A DNA stretch of 64,000 nucleotides from Nyssa sinensis (lineage: Eukaryota; Streptophyta; Magnoliopsida; Cornales; Nyssaceae), in assembly GCA_008638375.1 (NCBI GenBank), contig CM018031.1, positions 10,196,062 through 10,260,061 of the forward strand. Direction: 5' to 3'. The translations under genes and the position numbers were made by a program. The notes under the pieces are model-generated. The model was not told where the DNA came from and did not search any database. It was given only the letters and a program-made list of their open reading frames with translations. Below are positions 24,387 through 36,813 of this stretch, one piece after another (the stretch's first letter is position 1; each line of letters opens with the position of its first letter).

Positions 24387-26287
24387 ATGTCTGCTCCTCT
24401 TGAATCCTCAAATGTAAGTGAGGGGGTAGGAAATCCCTCTGAGATGGCTGTGCCGTCTCCTGTAAAGAATGTAGGTGACCTTGCCCCCGAAGATGTTGGG
24501 GAGAGGCCTGTTGAACCTCCCCCTAGTCCTGAGGTTAGGATAGTTGATGCCTTTGAAGAGCCCCGAGACAGGGCTGGGGAGACCTCTGGTAGGTCTTCCC
24601 ATAGAGAAGAGGGCGAGAGTGCTGTTACTCAAAGCCTTCTGAATGAGTGGAGGGTGAAATATAACTTTCTCCCAAACGTGACCTGCAGAGTACCAGGCCC
24701 AATAGATCGTCCCCATAATGTTGAAGCCGGGGAGATATGTGTTTATCTTGCCTGGTTCGAAATGGGTTTGAGACTCCCATTGCCGGATTTAGTCAGGCAA
24801 TTCTTCTGTTGGTATAAGCTTTGCCCTGCCGACCTAAATCTCAATAGTTGGAGGCAACTTCTAGGGTTTGTAGTGTTGGGACATAAAAACGAGGTAAATG
24901 TGTCCATGGATCTGATCCATAGTAATATGGATCTGAAGCTCAAGAAGGCAGAAGGCCTTTTTTACATGTCCTTTGAGAAGGGGTTCCGACCCTTGTCCTC
25001 CGTTCCCACTTCTAATAAAACGTGGAAGAAGTGGTACTTCTTTGTTGGAGGAGGATGGGAGCATGAAGACTTCCAGGATGGTGATGTCTCGCTATTCCCT
25101 CGTATCACGGGTCACAAGGGTGAGGCTTATTCCCTTAGGTTTGTTTCAACTTCGTTGTGCCTTCCGAACTAATAATCTGATACGCCATTTCTTGTTTATG
25201 TGCAGTCAAAAGAGCTTGGAGGAGATTTGAGTTCACCCACGTGCTACGAGATCAGTACCGTGTGCTGCTTTCGACTCCCAACCGAGCTCACACTGCTATT
25301 ATTACTTTGGAGAATTTGATGGCTGCTCGTAGTGCTGAGCTTAGGAAAAGGCTGACGTCGAAATGGGCGGAGGCGGAAGCCCAAGCGGTGGGGGAGACTT
25401 CCTCCCGAGTTGAGCCTGATCCTCCTCTGGAAGTGAAAAGGAGGAAGTTGGTTTCTGGCTCTCCCGAGCCAGCTTCTGCCGAGGCCGAACCTGCCGTTCC
25501 TGTTTCGGCCGTTCCTCCTGCCCCTTCCGTTCCGAGCAGAAGGGCTCGGAAGGGGAAGGCGCCTGCTGTACCGTCCGAGCCGTCTGATGAGCTGGACTAC
25601 CAAATTGTCAAGAAGGCTTTTGACCAGATATGGGCCCAGGGCCCTCATCGGTACAGGGGGGATAACCCCTCAAAGTTGATGAATGAGATGATGAATCTCC
25701 AGATGAAGCTAACCTCTGAAGCTTTTCTGGTCCTTTTTGTTTGTTTGTTCGTTCTAACTTGTCTGACTTGCGTCGTGCAGAGCATGCACAGTTTAGCTGC
25801 TCTGATGGTGACTCCCATGAGCCTCAAGGAGGCTGATAAGCTGAAGGCTGAAATGGACGAAATGAGGTTGGAGCTTGGGACAGCTCAATCCAAGGTTCAG
25901 ACTGCTGAGGAGGGTCTGAAGGAAGCTAGCACCAATCTTTCCGTGGTAGAGTCTGAGAGGGACATCTATGCTCGGCAAGTTGCAGGACTTCAGGCGGAGT
26001 TGGTCGAGCTCCGAAGTACCTTTGATCAGAAGGTTCAAGAGGCAGTTGATCATGCCAAGACTGAGACTGAGACGGAATTGAGAGAGGAAGTTGAACAGAT
26101 GGGTGATGACCTGATCCGGTTTGGTTTTGAAAGCTTCCGAACTAGATTCCTAGCTAAGTTCCCAGATTTTGACGTGTCGTCAATCGTTCGTCCTGAACCT
26201 GCCTCGTCTGGTCCTGATCCGTACAAGACGGTTGGGGCTACCACCCTTCATTTGGAGGAGGACCCAGGCCCTTCGGACAAGGCTTGA
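24387..26287 (+). CDS. Antisense ORF 1 of the Tat-type element (gypsy-type transposase_28 family)
   Basis: Two exons, 24387-25119 and 25206-26287, join across an 86-bp intron (donor GTGAGG, acceptor GTGCAG) into 605 codons including the stop. An acidic, proline-rich N-terminus precedes a conserved block (about residues 95-180: VYLAWFEMGLRLPLPDLVRQ, then LNSWRQLLGFVVL) typical of the domain annotated as putative gypsy-type transposon protein. Next come an alanine/proline/arginine-rich linker (SRRARKGKAPAVPSEPSDEL) and a coiled coil (about 26-kb position 25.82-26.09: KAEMDEMRLELGTAQSKVQ and onward). A second possible 51-bp intron at 25730-25780 would remove a hydrophobic stretch without changing frame. 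The molecular role in the Tat lineage is unknown. It has no stop codons besides its own, in contrast to the decayed gag-pol. The intron placement is inferred. Confidence 0.75.
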
Positions 26288-27032
26288 GGCTTTATCAGCT
26301 TTTTTGTTTTTTGCCAGTCCTTTTGATGTAATGAAATGCCTTCTTGATCAGTAAAATTGACTTTTTCTTCAAATTCTTCTTGTGTTATTGCCTTCTGTGA
26401 AATTTGCTGCGAGTATGGCTGTTCTGAGCCCATTGCATGTTGGATCAATTGTCCGTTTAGTTGATAGCTGCCTTCTGAGCTTTAGTACTTGTAATTGAAT
26501 AGTGAATGTGGATTAACTTCAACTGTTTCATCATAATAAGATAAGAAAGCAAACATAATCAGATAAATAGAACCCAATATTGATTTTGTATCACACAGAG
26601 AGGGAGTAAATTCCGCAGAGTTCTGAAGTAAACTGTCCTGAGCCAAAGATTTGTGAAAATAATTAGGCAGTTTGTGCCCATCATTACGATGACCGACATT
26701 GCTGTTTCCGAGCCCTTAGGATTAGGATACATCAGAGCTGTTGGCTTTTGTCGTATGAATGGCCTATCATAAAATAGATAAGACTGGAGGGTCTGTATAC
26801 CGGATAGGAGGCTTGTACATTTAGAATTTGCCTCCCTCTTCTTTGCTAATTTAGAAACTTCGGTGCTGGACTGTAGTTTTTTGTTCAAAGAGCTCTGTAC
26901 CTTGTCTCTTGGTATATCGAAGAGGCAGATTTAATGCACTGTTTACTTATTCGATTGTCGTTTGGGATTTCGAGGCCAATCTCTTTTTAATCGTTGCGAC
27001 GGTTTAGTTGGGTGGCTTTTGGCTTCAAGGGT
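26288..27032. other. Spacer between the two antisense ORFs
   Basis: Contains a TGTAATGAAATGCC tract near 26327 that could be the 3' end of the first antisense transcript. No coding signal was recognised. A 109-codon minus-strand ORF at 26559-26888 has no family features and is probably chance. Confidence 0.4.
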
Positions 27033-27042
27033 CTATATATAT
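27033..27042 (+). promoter_or_regulatory. TATA box upstream of antisense ORF 2
   Basis: CTATATATATGG on the plus strand, about 100 bp before the ATG at 27144. Confidence 0.4.
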
Positions 27043-27143
27043 GGAAACGAGGGCATATGGTTGCGCCCAACCCTCTTGTTCCCAAATTGTTCCCTTGTGA
27101 GAGAGACTCTATATGTTGCCGAAATTTTGTCATTCGCCCGGAG

Positions 27144-27476
27144 ATGATAGATGATTCTTTGTCTGAGTTAGGAATGATTAACCTGTGGCCGAGAGTGAAC
27201 CTTCCCTTTGATTCAGTCTCCAAGGAAGGATTAAAGGAGGCACAAGTTCTCTTGTCTATCTTGGCATCCGGTCGAAGTTCTTCTGACTGGTGGGGGACTC
27301 TCTTTGATTCAACCGATGCTTGGAGCATTGGTGGTGAAGACGAAGGTGGGACCCCTCCTCTTCTTCGTGTCTTGGCAGAGACCCTTGCTCAAATCAGCTG
27401 GGGTGTGACAACTGCTTTGAGGGAGATGAATGGAGGCCCCCTGAGACCCAGAGCCCTCATCATCCGTTGGTCGTGA
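27144..27476 (+). CDS. Antisense ORF 2 of the Tat-type element, unknown function
   Basis: A 110-codon ORF starts MIDDSLSELGMINLWPRVNL and ends RALIIRWS; the same frame is open upstream to 26994. I preferred the ATG at 27144 because it lies about 100 bp after the TATA box at 27033. Composition is protein-like (balanced charge, WGT and DWW motifs, a leucine-rich LLRVLAETLAQISWG segment), but I recognise no domain. A polyadenylation-like region (ATGTAA..AATCATCAATGAAATTG) lies near 27720-27750. It shares the layout of the first antisense ORF: TATA, ORF, A-rich end. Whether it is translated is unknown. Confidence 0.4.
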   Translation: MIDDSLSELGMINLWPRVNLPFDSVSKEGLKEAQVLLSILASGRSSSDWWGTLFDSTDAWSIGGEDEGGTPPLLRVLAETLAQISWGVTTALREMNGGPLRPRALIIRWS

Positions 27477-28071
27477 GATCAATGATAGTGATGATGAAAT
27501 GGCCTGGGTGCTCCTTGCTATAGATTGGGGTTTAGGATTCCTTCCTTTCAAATGGAGCCGACGGCGGCGGTAATGGAAGTTTGGATCCTGTGCGCCTTTA
27601 TCATCCAAGGCAGAAAGCCATGATGTTGCAGATCGTAGTGATGTAGTAGCTTCTGTAGTAGCCTATGTAATGATGTCTTTATTGTAGCCTCTGTTTTATT
27701 TCTAGTCTTTGTTGTTCTGATGTAAACTTTTATAAATCATCAATGAAATTGATCTCTTTTTCCTCAATTCTGCTGTTCTTTTCCGTTTGAATGTGCTTTT
27801 CTGAGTTAGATCACCCTTTTGTGCACTTCTGATAAATAACTCTTCTGTATGTCTCAAGAATAGATCAAAGAAACTTTGTACAAAACTTGAAGTTTTGAAA
27901 CAATATTTTTTAAATCTGTTCGGCACTTGTACTGTTTGTTGCTTGTTGGTAGATAAGCAAAATAGGCTAAGTGTCAGCTTTGAGGAGTTCAGATCTGGGA
28001 GACTTGTGTGAATTTTGGTCGAAGATGCTTAGAACTTCTGCCTTTGGATGGACTGGATCACAGAGTCTGCT

Positions 28072-29131
28072 TTTTGAAGATGGACGAGGCTTGGAAGGCC
28101 TGTGCATTAGGGTGGACCAGGCTCTAGAGGCCTGTGCATTAGAAGATGGACCAAGTACTTAGGACCTGTACATTATGGACCAGGCTCTAGAGGCCTGTGC
28201 ATTATAGATGGACCAAGTACTGAGACTTGTACATTATGGACTAGGCTCCGGAGGCCTGTGCATTTATAGATGGACCAAGTACTGAGACTTGTACATTATG
28301 GACCAGGCTCCAGAGGCCTGTGCATTTATAGATGGACCAAGTACTAAGACTTGTACATTATGGACCAAGCTCTGGAGGCCTGTGCATTATAGATGGACCA
28401 AGTACTGAGACTTGTACATTATAGACCAGGATTTGGAGGCCTGTGCATTTATAGATAGACCAAGTGCAAAGACTTGTACATTATGGACCAGGCTCTAGAG
28501 GCCTGTGCATTTATAGATGGACCAAGTACTAAGACTTGTACATTATGGACTAGGCTCTGGAGGCCTTTGCATTATAGATGGACCAAGTACTGAGACTTGT
28601 ACATTATGGACCAGGCTCTAGAGGCCTGTGCATTTATAGATGGACCAAGTACTAAGACTTGTACATTATGGACCAGGCTCTAGAGGCCTGTGCATTATAG
28701 ATGGACCAAGTACTGAGACTTGTACATTATGGACCAGGCTCTAGAGGCCTGTGCATTTATAGATGGACCAAGTGCAAAGACTTGTATATTATGGACCAGG
28801 CTCTAGAGGCCTGTGCATTTATAGATGGACCAAGTACTAATACTTGTACATTATGGACCAGGCTCTGGAGGCCTATGCATTTATAGATGGACCAAGTACT
28901 AAGACTTGTACATTATGGACCAGGCTCTAGAGGCTTGTGCATTATAGATGGACCAAGTACTGAGACTTGTACATTATGGACCAGGCTCCGGAGGCCTGTG
29001 CATTATAGATGGACCAAGTACTGAGACTTGTACATTATGGACCAGGCTCTGGAGGCCTGTGCATTATAGATGGACCAAGTACTGAGACTTGTACATTATG
29101 GACCAGGCTCTAGAGGCCTGTGCATATATAG
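28072..29131. repeat. Minisatellite of 61-62-bp units in the 3' region of the Tat-type element
   Basis: About 17 tandem units contain GATGGACCAAGTACTGAGAC, TTGTACATTATGGACCAGGC and TCTAGAGGCCTGTGCATTAT. Successive unit starts at 28208, 28269, 28331 and 28392 give the 61-62-bp period; the difference is one T in GCATT(T)ATAG. Units vary at a few fixed positions (CTCTAG, CTCCGG, CTCTGG; ACTGAG, ACTAAG, GCAAAG). The array starts about 35 bp after the pol stop codon. Plus-strand ORFs across it are by-products of the repeat. Confidence 0.95.
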
Positions 29132-32100
29132 ATGAACATTCCATGGAAGTAAAAGAAAGAAACATCTCTATTGATAATACTTCCGTAAATGTTCCACGTT
29201 CCATGGCCTAGGAACAGGTTTCCCAGTCATGTCTTCTAGCCAGTAGGTGGTAGGTCGAACAACCTTTGTTACTTTGTAGGGGCCTTCCCAGTTTGGTGAC
29301 AATTTTCCCATAGTGGGATCCTTGGTGTTTTGAAAGACTCTTCTTAAGACAAGGTCTCCGACTTGAAAGCTGACCGTCTTGAGTCCTATCTTGGATTTGT
29401 CGACCATTCTCCGTTGATAAGCTTCCATCCTGATGCTGGCTTGATCCCTTCTTTCTTCAAGCAAATCCAAGTTTTCCATCAGCTGTTGATCATTGGATTC
29501 TTGCTCAAAGGCTTCAGTCCTCAGGGTTGGCATACCGATCTCAACCGGAATTACTGCTTCTGTACCATAGGCCAGTGAGAAGGGAGTTTCAGAGATGGGC
29601 GTTCTTCTGGTTGTTCTGTAGGACCAAAGAACTCCAGGGAGTTCTTCTGCCCACTTCCCTTTGGCCTTTTCCAACCTTTTCTTTAACCCGTCGAGGATCG
29701 TTCGGTTGGTGACCTCTGCTTGCCCATTTGCTTGTGGATGGCCTGGGGAGGCAAAGTGTTGCCTAATGTTGAGGTTTTCACAGAATTTCTTGAAGCCTTT
29801 ACCCGTGAACTGTGTCCCATTGTCAGAGATAATCACGCGTGGTATGCCGAACCTGCAAACAATATTTTTCCAAGTGAAGCTCTCAACTTCCTTTTCTGTG
29901 ATATGTGTTAGAGCTTCAGCTTCGGTCCACTTAGAGAAGTAGTCAATGGCTACCAGGAGGTACTTCCTGTTCGGTGGTGTCTTTGGTAATGGACCCACGA
30001 TATCCATCCCCCACTGAGCAAAGGGCCACGGACTTGGAATCGGGATGAGCTCATAATGAGGTTGGTGTTGATATGGGGCAAACCTTTGGCATTTGTCGCA
30101 CTTCTGGACATACTCCTTAGCCTGCCTTAGCATGCTAGGCCAGTAATAGCCCTGAGATAGAGCTCGGTGAGCTATAGTTCTGCCCCCATTATGATTCCCG
30201 CAAATTCCTTCATGTATTTCAGCCAAGACATATTGTGATTCTTCTGGAGTTAAGCATTTTAACAGAGGTTGAGAATACGACCTTCTGTACAGCTTGTTGT
30301 TCAGGATCAGGTACTGAACCACTTTGATTCGGATTCTCTTGGCTTTGTTTTTGTCTTCAGGGAGGAGCCCGGATTGCAGGTACTAGAGGATTGGAGTCAT
30401 CCAGCTCTGGGGCTGTTCAGTAATTTGAGCAACTTGGGCTTCCTCTATGCTAGGTCCTGGCTGATAAGAGATTTTTACTGTGGAGTTTGCTTCAGACTTT
30501 AGGCGGGACGCCATGTTAGCCAAAGCATCTGCTTTGCAGTTCTGGCTTCTTTCAATTTTCTAGATAGTGAATGTCTAGAAGGAATGCTTCAAGTGGTTCA
30601 CTAGTTCGGAGTACCGGAGCATCCTATCGTCTTTAATGGCAAATTCTCCCAGGACTTGGCTTACCACCAGTTGGGAGTCTAAGAAGACTTTGAGGTTATG
30701 AGCCTCACATTCCAAGGCAAGCTTCATGCCTAAGATTAAAGCTTCATATTCTACTTCATTGTTGGAAGCTTTGAACCCCAAGCTGACTGCTTTTTCTGAC
30801 GTGAGTTCATCAGGGGACTGTAGTACCAGGCCTACCCTAGAACCCTGATCGTTTGACGACTCATCGATGTAGAGTAGCCAGGTTCCCGATGTTTCGATGA
30901 GTTGTGCCTTGTCGTGGAGTGCCGGGGTGAACTCGGCAACAAAATCAGCCAAGGCCTGCCCTTTGATGGAGTTTCGGGGTACATATGCTATGTCGAATTC
31001 CCCTAGCTCCACAGACCACTTCACTAATCTTCCCGATACCTCAGGTTTCCTCAGTATTGACTTCAGAGGATAGGCAGTTGGAATCTCGATTGGATAGGCT
31101 TGGAAATAAGGTCGAAGCTTTCGAGCTGATAAGACCAAGGCATAGGCCAGCTTTTCTACTTCTGGATATCTCTTTTTCGTGTCAAGTAGTGCCCTACTGA
31201 CGTAGAATATAGGCCTCTGTACTCCCTTGTCCTGTCTGACTAATGCGGAGCTGACCGCGTTTTCAGAAACTACAAGGTACAAGAGTAGCTTTTCACCCTG
31301 TACTGGTTTTGATAGAAGTTCTGGGGAGGCTAGATACTTCTTTAGCTCTTGAAAAGCTTTCTCGCATTCTTCTGTCTACTGCAAAGCCTTATTGCCCTTC
31401 AGAGCTCTGAAGAAAGGTAGGCAGCGATCAGTGGATTTTGAGATGAATCTGCTTAGTGCCGCGATCCTGCCATTCAGTGCCTGAATTTCCTTTCTGGTTC
31501 TTGGTGACTTCAGTCCAATCAGAGCTTGGATCTGAGTGGGGTCTGCTTCGATACCCCTCTAAGAGACAATGTATCCCAGGAATTTTTCCTTCGTAACCCC
31601 AAAGGTACATTTCGAGGGGTTGAGCTTCATTCTGTGCTGTCTGAGGATATCGAAGGTCTGGGCTAAGTGCTGGAGGTGACTACCTTTCTGCAGACTCTTC
31701 ACCAGCATGTCGTCGATGTATATCTCCATGGTATTGCCGAGCAGTGGGCTGAACATCTTGTTCACCAATCGTTGATAAGTGGCTCCAGCGTTCTTTAAAC
31801 CGAAAGGCATTACTCTGTAGCAGTAGAGCCCTCGTTCGGTTATGAAAGCTGTCTTCTCTTGGTCTGGAGGGTACATCTGGATCTGGTTGTACCCAGAGTA
31901 GGCATCCATGAAGCTCATAAGCTCATGCCCCGCAGTGGCGTCAACCAGTTGGTCTATCCTTGGTAGTGGAAAGCTGTCCTTGGGGCATGCCTTGTTGAGG
32001 TCTGTATAATCAACGCAGACTTTCCACTTGTCGTTTTTCTTCTTGACAAGCACGGTGTTGGCTAGCCACTCGGGATAGAACACTTCTCGTATCATCCTAG

Positions 32101-32296
32101 CTTCAAGCAGCCTTTGGACTTCTTCATTGATAATCCGATGCCGTTCAGGAGCAATCGGTCTTCTCTTCTGTCTGACTGGTGGATGATCTGGATCTACCAT
32201 CAGCTTGTGAGTTATGAGGCTAGGGTCTATACCCTCCATGTCTTTGGTCTCCTAAGCAAATATAGAGAGGTTGTCTTTCAGAATCCTGACTATGTT

Positions 32297-35200
32297 TGTC
32301 ACGACCCGAAACCCACCCTACGCGGATCCCGAGAACGTGATGCCAGTTGGCCACTTTGTCAGTTTTTCTCACCCGACAATGCGACCAACCAAAGGCAACT
32401 TTACAATGAATTGCATTCTAAATGTAGGGTCAAAACAGCGGAATTAAAATCTTTTTAAATTAAGAATGCAACTCATCCAGACACATCAGAGCACGTTTAG
32501 AATCAGTCATCAAAAATCTCTAAAGTATAATATACATGCTCTAATGCAACCATTCTATATCAATGAATTACTTAAAGCGGAAGTCACATCATGAAAGTTC
32601 AGCTAATTGAACTCATCTCCAATGATCAACAATCATACTGTCTCCAAGTACCACTTAATCATAATGATCTGACATACTAGGCTAACCTCATCACTAATGA
32701 TGTAACATTATAATGCATAACTTTAAAGTTAACCTTACAGTGTTCACATTCGATCTTTAACTTGGAGTTATATCGTCATTGTCGTTCATTGTGCATCACT
32801 AGTTCCACTAGTTATCTCATTGCGTTTCATCCCGCATAGTGTCACCTGAAAAATGTTAGATAAATGGAATGAGCTTAAACAAGCTCAGCAAGTAAATTCC
32901 TAGCTTTGCCATGGGTCTGGGTTAGTCCACAAGAATAATAGGAGAAAGGGATAACAGATGGCCAGTAGCCAAATGAGCAACAAGAAATACATAGCCAGTC
33001 ACCAAGATGTGTAACAATGACCCGAAGGTCCAAAAGGCTTATCCCAAAATAAGATATAAGAAGATAGTAATAACGAATCCAACAACTGGGATCTAGCCAA
33101 TCATGAAAATCTGCTGCCACAACAATTACGATAGCCAATCAAAAGTATGACATGCTTGCACAGGTTATGATCATTCAACGAGTACCAAAGATACATGATC
33201 ATCAAGTAAAGTATGACATGATTTCAATAATATGATCATTCACAGGACATAGAATATGATCATTCAACGATTACAAGAATAAATCATCATCGAGTTTTAA
33301 TAACCCAGATATGCGTGAATCACCCGGGGCTCGGCATACCCCACTAAAACGCATGCTCAGATCCGCCACAGTTCCTCGAGCTCTCTGAAAAGCGTTAGAG
33401 CTCTTTTCTCTACAAGTCCCGAAGGACATACAAGACCCCAAAGGGTCTTTCCCCCACGCAATCTGTGAATGGATGGGCCATTGTGACTGAGCACAACCCC
33501 AGGTACATACCAAATATCATGACCAACAAAATTCCACACAGAATGTACAACCGTACAAAGCAATTGATATCACAATCAACAAAACACGAAGTGTGTGGAA
33601 TAACAAGATTTCTATCAACAGGATATATCTCAAGACTAGGTCATGGTATGATAGTGCAATGATGCTCAAATATCAATGATCAATCTCACAATGATGTAAG
33701 CAAGCAAGTCAAATCCAAAGATCAGGCATGACCGATAACCACAAGTCGATTGGCTCAATCAAGTACATCAGGTAGTGATAGAGTACAAATTTGGCAGCAT
33801 ATAGAAATGAATGTGACTGGCTGGGAATAACCACACAACAAAGTTCAGATTTACTTACCTCGGTTTCTTAGTGTCATATTCTCCATTTACAAATACTCTG
33901 ATGATCTCCAGATACTTCAGGCGTATCCTTGCTTAGCCTGAATAATTATCAATAACCACAGACACATCAGAATTCGTTCATTCATGTCTTATTCATCATC
34001 TTAGGAGTCTATCAGATCCCCTAATTAGGTTTATTGGCCTATTACCCACTCATTGGGTTTCAACTTACGTTATTAAATCTCTCAAATAGGCTTAGTAGCT
34101 GTCAGAATAATGTTTTAAGTCATTTTGACTCCAGTCGTTATCAATTAAGCACTTATTTAGCCTTAGGGGTAAAATAGTAATTTTGGCATTCTTGTCCCGG
34201 ACCTTATCATGGTCCTCAGACTATCCCAAATATCTTATATATAAAGTTCTAAGTCTTTTGGACTTCATTTGTTATCTGCTTTTGATCATCGGGACACATC
34301 GGTCATTTCCATTTTATATGTTTACTGTTCCGGAGTCATATTTAGCCCCTCAGTTATCATAATTATGCTTATGATAATTTATCAGTCAGTTTGACCTTTA
34401 TTCGACCTCTACTTTGCACTTACCGTGTTCAGGGGTATTTTGGTCATTTTACGTTTCGTGTGATTCTGACTCCGATTCATCATTTAACCATATATATGAG
34501 TCCACAAGTATTTGGGCTTCTATTGGTATCAATCTTGTCCAATTTGGACTTTATTTGGGCTTCGTACAGTATCAGGGGCATTTTGGTAATTTCACAGACC
34601 ATAGCTAAATTTTTGGGACCTGAGTTCATAAAATGGACCTCACCATTAGGTCCAGAGTGTCCGACATAGTTAAATTAGATTATCTTTTGTGTTTAATTGG
34701 CCCTGGGTATCATTAGGGGTAGTACAATCATTTACACTTTACGTATCTGTATTTTTCGGGACTTAATTTCCCAAATCGGACTCCACCATTGAGTCCGGAA
34801 TGCCCGAAATAGTAGAAATACACTATTCATTTAATTTATTTGGATTTCGTTTGACATATTTAATGTCCAGGGGCAAAATTAAAATTTTACCTAATTAATA
34901 AAATAATTATTTTATTAATTAATTATTTTTCAGGGGCTAAAATGCATAATTTGTCCAAAATTTGGGCCAAAGTGTAAATATTCAGTACTGGTGGGGTCAA
35001 AGTAAAATTTACCAAAGTTCTGGTTTTTTTCTTTTTATTTTAAAATAGTGAACCCAATGGTTTATTAACCTAAACCCTAAACCGGCCCTTGAAGCCACTG
35101 AACCAGCCGGTTCAGGTCCCTCTGGAGAACCGGGATACAATATCCCTGTTAACCCCAAATTTTGGCCCTTATCCGTGGTTTGGGTTAAGCCCAATCCTGA

Positions 35201-36813
35201 TTTCAATTTTTAAAACCCGTAACCAAACAGGCCGAATTCAATTTTAAATTGATTTAAACATAACCAACACGCTGCCGTTTTGGGTTACCCTTATTTGCGG
35301 GTGGGTCGGACTTGACCCGAACCCGATTCAAATCCAGATCCAGACCCGGTACTGTTCATCGTCTTCCCCATGACGATGAACAGTAGCCCTAAATTCCAGT
35401 TTTCTTTTCCTCCATTTTCGTGGAGTTTCCACTACCGATTCTTTCTGCCATCCATCCCAAATAGTTTATGGATGTTAGGCCAACGTTTTGACATCGTTTT
35501 TGTGCCTCGAATCAAGCTGAAATGCTCAATTCGTGTGGGGATAACCGGACCTGCAAATCGGTTGCAAATCCTCATTTCTTCACCAAGGTTCATGGTTTTC
35601 GGCTTAAAGTGATCCATACACCATAGGCTTGAGGTCCCCATTACAAAAATCGAATTTAGAACAATATTTTTGGGGTTGGGTTTCACGGCCGAAACCTGCA
35701 GCTTCGGTTTTGAGTCTCATTTTTGAGCCATTTGACTTGGTTCTTGTTGAAATGAGGTTCTTACACTTTCTAGGTCAGGTCTAGGACGTTAGAAGCAGAT
35801 TTCTTACAGGTCATTTCAGAACTGCTACATGGAGGGTCATCCATGGCGGATCTCACTGGTTTGGTGTTTTTTAGGCTGTTTCGGTCTCAAATTTTCATCC
35901 CATTAACCCAGATTTATTGTCTAATTATCATGCATGCAGTCTACAAGGTCCAAAACATCCGAGAACAGTAGGAAATTCTAAACAGAATTCAAGCAGTTTT
36001 GAGGTTACCTTGGTTCAGACCTCTTTCCTTCCAAGGCTCGGTTCTGATTTTGTGGTGGTACCTCAGTCAGTCGTGCCTCAGTCCCCCCCTTCCTTTGGTG
36101 TATCTCCATGAAGACACACACATGCATGTTCACACACCATGCATACACACTTGGGAGACCTCACACCCTCTCATGTTTCTCTCTATCTCTAACCCTCTCT
36201 TTCTAAATCAGGTCTAACCATGCCTCTCACCATACTTCTCTGATTTTCACCATCCCTTACCCATACCTATTAGGTTTGCTTAGGTGAGATTTGTTAAGTT
36301 ATATGTTATTATATATATATATATATGCACATATATATACATATATAATCCACACACACTTGTACGGCTGCCTAGGCAGCCTATTTGCCTTCCCCCCCCT
36401 TTTTTTTTATTTTATTTCAATTTTCCCTTTACATATATATATATATATACTTGTATATATATATATATATCCATATATATGTGTACACACATATATGTAT
36501 ATACACTATATTAATTACACACATGTACCCATACATGTATACCATCCCTCATGTGCACCTCACTATTTATGACATGTCTTTACATATGCATGCATGCATG
36601 GGGCTGCATGTGTGCACGCATTACGAGACTGAGTCCCGGGTCACTTGTCCTGACCCGACACTGGTCATACCTGATCAGGATCTCTATTTAAGATAGTGTA
36701 GTGCAATTGATATTTCATAAAATATAGAGTTTAATGGTTCTGAGTATAATTGATAAAGTATTGCCCGACCCAGTTGCCTCGGTATACGTGCCCATTCGGG
36801 TCGGGGTATTACA
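32297..36813. mobile_element. Nested 4.5-kb non-coding LTR-like insertion (probable solo LTR)
   Basis: The insert starts TGTCACGACCCGAAACCC, ends GGGTCGGGGTATTACA, and is flanked by ATGTT at 32292-32296 and 36814-36818. TG..CA ends with a 5-bp duplication fit an LTR of a large Ty3/gypsy element left after LTR-LTR recombination. No internal second copy, primer site or protein domain was found. Near the two ends CGACCCGAA occurs in inverted orientation. It interrupts the Tat pol frame, so it is younger than that insertion. It contains a degenerate tandem array (34166-35015) and TA-rich microsatellites at 36310-36500. Orientation is not settled. A LARD fragment is the main alternative. Confidence 0.75.
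34166..35015. repeat. Degenerate tandem array of about 141-bp units inside the nested insertion
   Basis: A GGGGCAAAATGGTAATTTTA-like motif recurs at about 34166, 34291, 34432, 34575, 34716, 34870, 34933 and 34993. The three central intervals are 141-143 bp. Between motifs a GGACTCCACCATTGAGTCC-like block recurs in at least two units (near 34640 and 34780). Confidence 0.6.

Noticed and set aside
24408..24716. Minus-strand ORF opposite antisense ORF 1
   Set aside because: It is a shadow of the better supported plus-strand coding exon.
26559..26888. 109-codon minus-strand ORF in the Tat-type element
   Set aside because: It has no family features, and its position between the antisense units suggests chance.
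28701..28886. Plus-strand ORF across the minisatellite
   Set aside because: It only follows the repeat period and has no non-repetitive protein signal.
28072..29131. Resemblance to a CRISPR array because of regular spacing
   Set aside because: The whole 61-62-bp unit is repeated with no unique spacers, in a eukaryotic retrotransposon.
36284..36696. Overlapping ORFs rich in Tyr and Ile
   Set aside because: They come from TA-rich microsatellites in the nested insertion.
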